In this document: in pieces, positions 6,611 through 11,407 of the stretch
Layout: the number at the start of each line of letters is the position of its first letter
How positions within the stretch are numbered: the first letter of the stretch is position 1
DNA from: CAZEQK01 sp964514395
GTDB lineage: Bacteria; Bacillota; Bacilli; Tepidibacillales; Tepidibacillaceae
Length of the DNA: 11,772 bases
Direction: 5' to 3'
Assembly: GCA_964514395.1 (NCBI GenBank)
Contig: CAZEQK010000065.1
Coordinates: 1 to 11,772, forward strand
Notes under the pieces: generated by a model
What the model saw: only the letters and a program-made list of their open reading frames with translations
What the model was told of the DNA's origin: nothing
Databases searched by the model: none
Position numbers and translations under genes: made by a program

Positions 6611-7177
6611 CTATATTTTCTTTCTTACAATAGCAAACTTGTCATTACCCCCAACTTGTACAAAACCATGGTCTAAATACATCATTAAAGGGCCATGATG
6701 ATTTTCAGAGTCAGTTTCGCCTATTAACTTTGGATAGGCTTCTATTATGTTATAACTATTATCTTTAAAATCGCTAATAGCGTATTTTAATAATCTTGTG
6801 ACAATACCTTTCCTTCTGTATTCTGGTGCAACAATAAAGCAAACTATTGAGCCAACCTTATACATATTGTCTTCTTCATTACAAAGGTCATTTAATTCTG
6901 CTAAATTAATCCTTAAGTCTGCGTGACACCATGCAATCGGTTCCCCTTCTGAATATGCTAAATATCCATGCATCCTATTTTTAGATATCAATTTTACTGT
7001 TTCTTCTCTATTTTCCTGTGTCATTCTATTTTTCCATTCTTCGCCTGAACAGTTACAGTGATAAAAATAACAATATCATAAAGCAAAATGATGATTATCT
7101 GTAAAGGCCGTGTTATCAAAAAAATATAAAAAATCCTCTAATAAATCTGGTGATAACTTCTTAATTTCTATATCCAT
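6611..7177 (-). pseudogene. GNAT N-acetyltransferase interrupted by an in-frame TGA
   Basis: The intact frame would encode 188 residues and begins at ATG 7177 (MDIEIKKLSPDLLEDFL), behind GAGGG with a 7-nt spacer. Codon 34 is TGA (7076-7078), after DNHHFAL; the same frame then resumes with YCYFYHCNCSGEEWKNR and continues to 6611 without change of frame. A downstream ATG at 7024 opens 137 residues but lacks a good ribosome-binding site and would drop the N-terminal part of the fold. The acetyl-CoA loop is seen in PEYRRKGIVTRLL; the last Gly/Ala of the R/QxxGxG/A motif is Val. Acceptor is unknown. A point nonsense mutation fits best; readthrough or sequencing error remain possible. Its ribosome-binding site overlaps the end of the truncated gene before it. 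Confidence 0.75.
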
Positions 7178-7188
7178 ATAAATTCCCT

Positions 7189-7260
7189 CTAATTGTTAAA
7201 TCCATTTTCATTTTGTTCAAACACTAAGTCACAATCTTCGTCTAAATACTCAAGATTTTC
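7189..7260 (-). pseudogene. C-terminal remnant of an unknown gene cut at the repeat edge
   Basis: Reading toward the GNAT gene, 23 sense codons (ENLEYLDEDCDLVFEQNENG and three more) end at TAG 7189-7191, only 11 nt before the GNAT start codon. The acidic, ordered composition looks like a real protein end. The frame is closed by a TGA at 7261-7263, just where the repeat-associated sequence starts, so the 5' part of the gene appears to have been replaced by R1. The gene family cannot be told from so short a piece. Confidence 0.5.
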
Positions 7261-7300
7261 TCATCCACGCCAAGGATGGCGCGGTCTTTGCACGGTATCT

Positions 7301-7509
7301 CGTATAACGTTTCCGTATCCCCGACGCCCTTGAACTTACAGGTGAAGTTCGAGCCTTAGAAATGCTTTTCTTAGGCTTGGGCTTTGCCGTTTCGGTTAGC
7401 AAAAGGGATGTATCGCTGACTCTACTTCTACGAAACATTTCTTGTGACCGAGGCGTACTTCAAATTGAGTTACTTCCTTGCTACGCCGTTTCGGGGATAT
7501 TTTGTTAGA
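7301..7509. repeat. cassette repeat R1, structured, about 209 bp
   Basis: Left end CGTATAACG followed by TATCCCCGACGCC; right end TCGGGGATA then TTTTGTTAG. Internal hairpin CGAGCCTTAGAA...TTTCTTAGGCTTG, core GGTTAGCAAAAGGGATGT, TCGC/GTGA stem and TTCAAATTGAGTTAC. GC content is clearly above the neighbouring genes. An extra hairpin CGCCA-AGGA-TGGCG (7268-7281) precedes the left end, and the associated sequence may start at 7261. An open minus-strand frame through this copy (7250-7438) is not conserved in other copies, so it is non-coding. Confidence 0.85.
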
Positions 7510-7641
7510 AGATGTCAACGCCTTCTTCGATTTGCTTAACAATTATCTATTATTTAACTATCGCACCTATAGTTGAAGAAAGTAAACTGAGTTGTTTCAA
7601 TGATGTTTCAACTTCCAATTACCTATTTTTGTTCTTCTAGC

Positions 7642-8169
7642 CTATTTTATGAATTTTTTTCTAATATAACTAAAGTCTTTAAAAATAATTTTTATTGTTG
7701 CACCAGAACTAAAAAGTATTTCATATTTTAAATGAACATCATCTTCAGGTGTAAGTTCATCATATCCCCAATCTCCTAATGTTCTTTGATAACCTCCAAA
7801 TAATATTTCATTTAACGAAAAACTAAAATTTGTATCCATGACTTTTCTGAATTTCAAATGGTATAAATACTCTTCGGATAAAACTTCAATATGTATTGTT
7901 ATTGGTTTTGAAAACCTTTTTGTTTCTCTATAACTACCATTCTTCTTCATTATTTTTGCTGTTTCATCAATTATTTTAAAGCTAATCATAATTCCATCAT
8001 GAAGACTTATATGATTAAAAAAATCAAAATTTTTCTTGGACAACCTTGGTTGTAATTGATTTAATTGTTCATTATATTCCTTTATACTTTTATCCCATTT
8101 TTTATCTGCCTCTTCCTTGGTCTCAAGAGATTGCAATCCTATCCAATACTCTGGTTTGAAGTATTTCAT
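7642..8169 (-). CDS. unknown 175-residue soluble protein, cassette cargo
   Basis: Starts MKYFKPEYWIGLQSLETKEE behind AAAGGAG with a 7-nt spacer. The first half is charged and likely helical (residues 15-50, KEEADKKWDKSIKEYNEQL); around residue 53 the segment FNHISLHDG stands out, and the second half looks beta-rich (TIHIEVLSEEYLYHLKF, then YEILFSSGATIKIIFKDF). No signal peptide or membrane segment. I do not recognise a catalytic motif. This size and make-up is common among proteins of unknown function and immunity-type proteins in accessory regions of Firmicutes, but that is only an inference. Only gene between R1 and R2. Confidence 0.8.
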   Translation of the reverse strand: MKYFKPEYWIGLQSLETKEEADKKWDKSIKEYNEQLNQLQPRLSKKNFDFFNHISLHDGIMISFKIIDETAKIMKKNGSYRETKRFSKPITIHIEVLSEEYLYHLKFRKVMDTNFSFSLNEILFGGYQRTLGDWGYDELTPEDDVHLKYEILFSSGATIKIIFKDFSYIRKKFIK

Positions 8170-8336
8170 ATTTAACTCCTTTGTTTTTTTATTAGAGGTA
8201 AATTACATTACCTAGTCTTATATTTTTCTTTTAATAAAATACCTAAACCATTTTGTTAAAATTAATTGGCACCGTTAACTGAATAAAGAATTAGTATATG
8301 CTGCTAGATTTTGTATTGAGTATTTTTAGCGTTCCT

Positions 8337-8543
8337 TCTAACGTTTTCGTATCCCCGACGCCCTTAAGCTTACAGGCGTTTCCGAGCCTTACATAACTCC
8401 TATATTAGGCTCGGGAATGCCGACTAGGTTAGCGAAAGGAATGTGTCGCTGAATCTACTTCTATGAAACACTTCTTGCGACCAAGGCGTACTTCAAATTG
8501 AGTTACTTCCCTGCTTCGCCGACGCGGGGATGCATTGTTATAT
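8337..8543. repeat. cassette repeat R2, structured, about 207 bp
   Basis: Left end TCTAACG, then GTATCCCCGACGCC; right end GCCGACGCGGGGATGCATTG then TTATA. Internal hairpins: ACGCC...GGCGT, CCGAGCCT...AGGCTCGG, GTCGC...GCGAC, and GGCG...CGCC enclosing TTCAAATTGAGTTAC. Core GGTTAGCGAAAGGAATGT. The roughly 45 bp before the left end resemble those before R5. Confidence 0.85.
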
Positions 8544-8641
8544 GATGGTGCTTTGATTAACATTCTAATATCTTCTCTATTGTATTACGTATTGATTTCA
8601 TTATTTAACCGTGATCTTCTCAATCATTTCCAAATTGTATC

Positions 8642-8650
8642 TGTTATGAT
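8642..8650 (+). promoter_or_regulatory. extended -10 promoter for the candidate antisense RNA
   Basis: TGtTATGAT (8642-8650) fits an extended -10 element of the housekeeping sigma factor, matching TATAAT at five of six positions. A good -35 is not seen, as is usual for extended -10 promoters. Transcription would start near 8657. Confidence 0.45.
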
Positions 8651-8702
8651 AAAATAATTTTATAAAATAGTTTAGATTACAAATTATTCGCATAAACTTA
8701 TA

Positions 8703-8733
8703 AAGACCGCAGATATGTAAGATCTACGGTCTT
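8703..8733 (-). terminator. terminator hairpin of the toxin mRNA
   Basis: AAGACCG/CGGTCTT (8703-8709 with 8727-8733), with AGAT/ATCT continuing the stem after one mismatch and a 7-nt loop. On the minus strand it lies about 85 nt after the toxin stop codon, with a modest T-rich tail. On the plus strand the same hairpin would lie in the 5' part of the antisense RNA, so it may serve as an interaction structure. Confidence 0.55.
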
Positions 8734-8775
8734 GCAATAGGTTGCCTCAAGGACAATCAGCACAAACTTTTAAGC

Positions 8776-8829
8776 GAAGAAGTTAGACCTCCTTAGCCAC
8801 CAAGCTCAAGGGAGGTCTACTTCTTTTTT
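8776..8829 (+). terminator. Rho-independent terminator of the antisense RNA
   Basis: TAGACCTCC (8784-8792) pairs with GGAGGTCTA (8811-8819); outer GAAG(A)AG/CTTC pairs extend the stem past a bulged T at 8783. TTCTTTTTT follows on the plus strand. The stem overlaps the toxin stop codon (8817-8819). Confidence 0.75.
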
Positions 8830-8900
8830 AAGTAGGAAAGTAAGGCTAAGATGAACATGCCAAACATGAACATCAGAATTATAGCATCCTTTACTTCCAT
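8817..8900 (-). CDS. holin-like type I toxin, 27 residues
   Basis: The frame starts at ATG 8900 behind AAAGGAGGTGAT. The peptide has a short acidic start (MEVKDA), a hydrophobic segment IILMFMFGMFILALLSYL and a lysine tail (KKK), the pattern of the putative holin-like toxin family of Firmicutes, which insert in the cytoplasmic membrane. Evidence for a type I system: own extended -10 promoter, long 5' leader with CTCC-GGAAA-GGAG able to mask the ribosome-binding site, downstream hairpins, and a convergent antisense transcript signal on the plus strand. It is the only coding gene between R2 and R3. Confidence 0.8.
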   Translation of the reverse strand: MEVKDAIILMFMFGMFILALLSYLKKK

Positions 8901-8962
8901 AGCATCACCTCCTTTCCGGAGATGAGCTAACCACCCTTGAAAACCGATTCTATTGCAACCAT

Positions 8963-8971
8963 ATTATACCA
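8963..8971 (-). promoter_or_regulatory. extended -10 promoter of the toxin gene
   Basis: On the minus strand TGgTATAAT is a perfect extended -10 element; the -35 region (TTCGCC, 16 bp away) is weak. Transcription would begin near 8956, giving a 5' leader of about 56 nt before the ATG at 8900. Confidence 0.7.
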
Positions 8972-9087
8972 TAAATCAACCTATGGCGAACATACTTTCT
9001 GTTTTTGCCTTATATTAATATTATTATTTTTCTTACATATACAAACTTCTTGAATGATCATCTTGAATTAGTAAATCTTCGTACTAT

Positions 9088-9297
9088 CGTATAACGTTCC
9101 GTATCCCCGAAGCCCTTGAGCTTACAGGCGTTTCTGAGCCATAGTTAGCTCTTAATTTAGGCTCGGGAATGCCGCCTTGGTTAGCGAAAGGGATGTATCG
9201 ACTGAATATGCCTTCAAACTTTCTTGTAATACTTCTTTGTAATCTAGCTTCGGGCGACCAAGGGCGTTAGCCCGCCGCGGGGATATGCTGTTATATA
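9088..9297. repeat. cassette repeat R3, structured, about 210 bp, divergent right half
   Basis: Left end CGTATAACG then TATCCCCGAAGCCC; right end CCGCGGGGATATGCTG then TTATAT. The left half and core GGTTAGCGAAAGGGATGT agree with other copies. The right half differs: the TTCAAATTGAGTTAC segment is missing and instead CGGGC/GCCCG surround the GCGACC region, so stems are kept with other sequences. An open minus-strand frame across this copy (9152-9394) is not shared with other copies and is not called. A 7-bp hairpin GGATGAC-AGGAC-GTCATCC (9323-9341) lies just right of it. Confidence 0.8.
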
Positions 9298-9390
9298 TTG
9301 TCATACGCCTTCGTAGCTGAGAGGATGACAGGACGTCATCCCCTAAGAAATTAACATCACGTAAGAATTTTGTACAATAAATAATTTGAC

Positions 9391-10014
9391 TCATAATTCT
9401 TTTCTAAATAGTTCTATGCATTCTCTGTAATCATCTAATTGAAAAGTTAATTTAGGAAAATTAAACCATTCTATATTTGAATCATCTTGAAAATATGGAT
9501 TAGTATAATTATGTAATCTTCTATTTTGTTCTTCATCCCAATTATCTGAAATCCATTTCTCCCATTCGGGATTACCTACTTTGTACCCTGCTATGGTACT
9601 CCCATACTTTTGCCAATCATCAACTGACCATGTATTAGTGTTTAAAATCCCAGATTTTACTTCCTCATTGAAATTATAATTTTCGTTAGATACTCTACCT
9701 ATCTTTTCCAGATAAACTATTTGATTCTCAATTGTCACTTTAGTCAAAATTATTGTACATGAAAAATCTAAGTCGTCTGGACACAAAAGTATTGGAATAT
9801 TATGTGTTCCCTCAGTTTTATCTAATAGTTCCCAAATTAATTTACTTTCGTTTTTCCAAATAAGAGCATTTCCCCATGCTGGATATAATCCTACTAAATA
9901 GGTATCTCCTGTACTTTCAGATAAAAGTATATCTATCGGTTTGTCATTGATAACAATACTTAATTCATCATATCCATACACTGTATTAATAATTTTCGCT
10001 TCAATAGTATCCAT
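9391..10014 (-). CDS. unknown 207-residue soluble protein, cassette cargo
   Basis: Starts MDTIEAKIINTVYGYDELSI at ATG 10014, with GGAG nine nt upstream. Acidic and tryptophan-rich (for instance WGNALIWKNESKLIWELLD near residues 46-64 and WEKWISDNWDEEQNRR near 150-165), with no signal peptide or membrane segment. The N-terminal 60 residues look beta-rich and the C-terminal third helical. I do not recognise the family. Single-gene acidic proteins with many Trp/Tyr residues in accessory regions are often immunity proteins of contact or polymorphic toxin systems, but no toxin gene is nearby, so this is only a guess. Only convincing gene between R3 and R4. Confidence 0.8.
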   Translation of the reverse strand: MDTIEAKIINTVYGYDELSIVINDKPIDILLSESTGDTYLVGLYPAWGNALIWKNESKLIWELLDKTEGTHNIPILLCPDDLDFSCTIILTKVTIENQIVYLEKIGRVSNENYNFNEEVKSGILNTNTWSVDDWQKYGSTIAGYKVGNPEWEKWISDNWDEEQNRRLHNYTNPYFQDDSNIEWFNFPKLTFQLDDYRECIELFRKEL

Positions 10015-10051
10015 ATATTAACACTCCATATCACTAGGTTTATATAAATAA

Positions 10052-10209
10052 TTGAGTCTTACATAACTCCTATGTTAGACTTGGGAATGCCGCCTTGGTT
10101 AGCGAAAGGGATGTGTCGCTGATTCTTCTCCTATGAATCTACACCTTGCGACCGAGTCGTTCTTCAAATTGAGTTACTTCCCTGCTACGCCGATGGGATA
10201 TTTTGTTAG
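10052..10209. repeat. cassette repeat R4, left arm missing
   Basis: Starts inside the second hairpin (TTGAGTCTTACATAACTCC...GTTAGACTTGGG) and continues with GGTTAGCGAAAGGGATGT, the GTCGC/GCGAC stem, TTCAAATTGAGTTAC and a right end GATGGGATATTTTGTTAGA. The left end with CGTATAACG and TATCCCCG is absent, so the terminal inverted repeat cannot form. About 60 bp beyond the right end match those beyond R1. Confidence 0.8.
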
Positions 10210-10291
10210 AAGATGTCAACGCCTTCTTCGAACTACTTAAATTAGTTTACTCGACTATAGCACCCGTTACTTAAAGAACATATTGATATTA

Positions 10292-10837
10292 CTATTTCCA
10301 TTCCTCAGCTAAAAGTCCATAAATATAGTGGTCTACGTAATGATCATATAACCACTCTGCTTGTCTTAATTTACCTTCTTTTATAAATCCAAATTGTTCG
10401 GGAAGTGCTCTACTTTTTTTGTTTTCAACAGCGACACTAACTTCAATCCTATTAAGTCCAAGCTCTTTAAATCCATAATCAATTAAAGTTTTAAAAGCTT
10501 TTGTCATGATACCTTTACCTTGAAAATTTTCCCCCAACCAATAACCAACAATTCCAATTTTATTGGTCTTATTGATGTCATTAAATCCTATTGTCCCTGC
10601 AATATCTCCTTTATAAATAATCCCAAATGATTTTGGATATCCACCATTTTCTGCAAATCCTTTTAATCTTGCTCTAATATTTGCTTTGGTATCTTCTACA
10701 CTTTCTATGTATTCAAGCCAACCTAGCCATTCTTTCAAATATGTTTTTGAACTAATAGTTAAATTGTAAAATTCTTCAGCGTCATCTTCGTTCAACATTC
10801 TCAAAGAGACTTCTTCATCAATCTTATGTATTAACAT
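10292..10837 (-). CDS. GNAT N-acetyltransferase, RimJ/RimL type (YdaF-like)
   Basis: 181 residues, complete. Begins MLIHKIDEEVSLRMLNEDDAEE, typical of the RimJ/RimL branch that acetylates N-terminal amino groups of ribosomal proteins or small molecules, with acetyl-CoA as donor. The acetyl-CoA loop Q/RxxGxG/A is seen as FQGKGIMTKA (near residues 105-114), and the following LNRIEVSVAVENKKSRALPEQFGF is the family's C-terminal signature. It closely resembles B. subtilis YdaF as I recall it. AAGGAG lies before the ATG at 10837. The cellular substrate is not deducible. It lies alone between R4 and R5. Confidence 0.9.
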   Translation of the reverse strand: MLIHKIDEEVSLRMLNEDDAEEFYNLTISSKTYLKEWLGWLEYIESVEDTKANIRARLKGFAENGGYPKSFGIIYKGDIAGTIGFNDINKTNKIGIVGYWLGENFQGKGIMTKAFKTLIDYGFKELGLNRIEVSVAVENKKSRALPEQFGFIKEGKLRQAEWLYDHYVDHYIYGLLAEEWK

Positions 10838-10955
10838 ACTTCTCTCTCCTTCATAGTAGGCTATTTTTTGCTTTCACTAACCTGCTTCGTTAGTATAATA
10901 AGGAAATATTTATGCTTCTGCGTTTTGTACTAAAGATTTTTTTAGCGTTGATTTC

Positions 10956-11160
10956 GCCTAACGTTCCGTATCCCCGACACCTCTGAGCTTACAAGGAGTT
11001 GCTAATGCCATGCCAGACTTGGCAGGCTAATGCAACAACTGACTAGGTTAACGAAGAGGATGTGTCGCTGACTCTACTTCTATGAAACACTTCAAGCGAC
11101 CGAGGCGATCTTCAAATTGAGCTACTTCCTTGCTTCGCCGACGCGGGGATATTTTGTTCG
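10956..11160. repeat. cassette repeat R5, structured, about 205 bp, swapped hairpin
   Basis: Left end GCCTAACG, then CGTATCCCCGAC; right end CGACGCGGGGATATTTTGTT. Core GGTTAACGAAGAGGATGT and TTCAAATTGAGCTAC are kept, as is GTCGC/GCGAC. The second hairpin has a wholly different sequence (GTTGC...GCAAC with inner TGCCA-gact-TGGCA) at the same place as GAGCC/GGCTC of other copies. The right flank diverges after TTGTT, where other copies read TTGTTAGA or TTGTTATA, and the IS110-type element follows. Confidence 0.85.
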
Positions 11161-11166
11161 TATTAT

Positions 11167-11204
11167 AGGTACATAACCAGTTCGATCTGGTGTGTACCTT
11201 TTTT
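11167..11204 (+). terminator. strong Rho-independent terminator right after R5
   Basis: AGGTACA (11167-11173) pairs with TGTACCT (11193-11199), extended inward by further pairs to CCAG/CTGG with a 6-nt loop, followed by TTTTTT and CTTT. No plus-strand gene precedes it within the window; it would end any plus-strand transcript coming through R5, or protect the IS110-type element from incoming transcription. Confidence 0.7.
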
Positions 11205-11224
11205 CTTTATTTACTTATACTTTT

Positions 11225-11400
11225 ATGTATCAAATGGGTTTAGAACGTATATTTTGTTGGGGCATTAGATCCCGTCGCATAAACTGTTCAAGCCTAATAA
11301 GGTATTCATACCACGATTGAGCTGGTTGGGCATTAAGCCCGTATCACCGTATGAACCTGTGGAGATTCCCTTATTTTAGGTAACCCATATTACTAAGGAG
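11225..11400 (+). ncRNA. probable IS110 bridge RNA
   Basis: IS110-family elements transcribe a bridge RNA from the non-coding region before the recombinase gene; two internal loops pair with target and donor DNA. Here TTCATAC (11305-11311) pairs with GTATGAA (11349-11355), enclosing an inner hairpin TGGT/ATCA plus GGGC-ATTAA-GCCC (11328-11340) with an asymmetric open stretch (ACGATTGAGC side), as expected for a guide loop. A 5' hairpin GGGGCATTAGATCCC lies at 11259-11273. Position and structure are seen; the assignment is from family knowledge, and the guide sequences are not resolved. Confidence 0.55.
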
Positions 11401-11407
11401 GTAGTTT

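Larger units (their letters stand above)
8657..8829 (+). ncRNA. candidate antisense antitoxin RNA of the holin-like toxin
   Basis: A plus-strand transcript from the extended -10 at 8642 to the terminator at 8776-8829 would be about 170 nt, overlapping the 3' end of the toxin mRNA including its last coding bases. This layout matches Bacillus type I modules such as bsrG/SR4 and txpA/RatA, in which a convergent antisense RNA of similar size binds the toxin mRNA 3' region. The transcript itself is inferred; position and terminator are seen. Confidence 0.55.

Noticed and set aside
7250..7438. 62-codon minus-strand frame inside R1
   Set aside because: It lies almost wholly in the structured repeat; other copies do not keep the frame, and there is no ribosome-binding site.
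9152..9394. 80-codon minus-strand frame overlapping the end of the 207-residue gene by ATGA
   Set aside because: Most of it is R3 sequence and is not conserved among copies. The ATGA overlap is suggestive, but the product resembles nothing and is low in protein-like character.
7301..11160. CRISPR array
   Set aside because: Repeats are about 205 bp, imperfect, and spaced by 750-1040 bp with genes between them; no short direct repeats and no cas genes.
7301..11160. Repeats as tRNA, rRNA or T-box/riboswitch leaders
   Set aside because: No tRNA cloverleaf or rRNA signature. They lie on the 3' side as much as on the 5' side of genes, and no expression-platform terminator is attached to most copies.
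7301..11160. HEARO/omega-RNA or miniature transposon (MITE) identity for the repeats
   Set aside because: Possible in size, but I see no IscB/TnpB-type gene, no clear target-site duplications and no match I can recall; kept only as an alternative for a covariance-model search.
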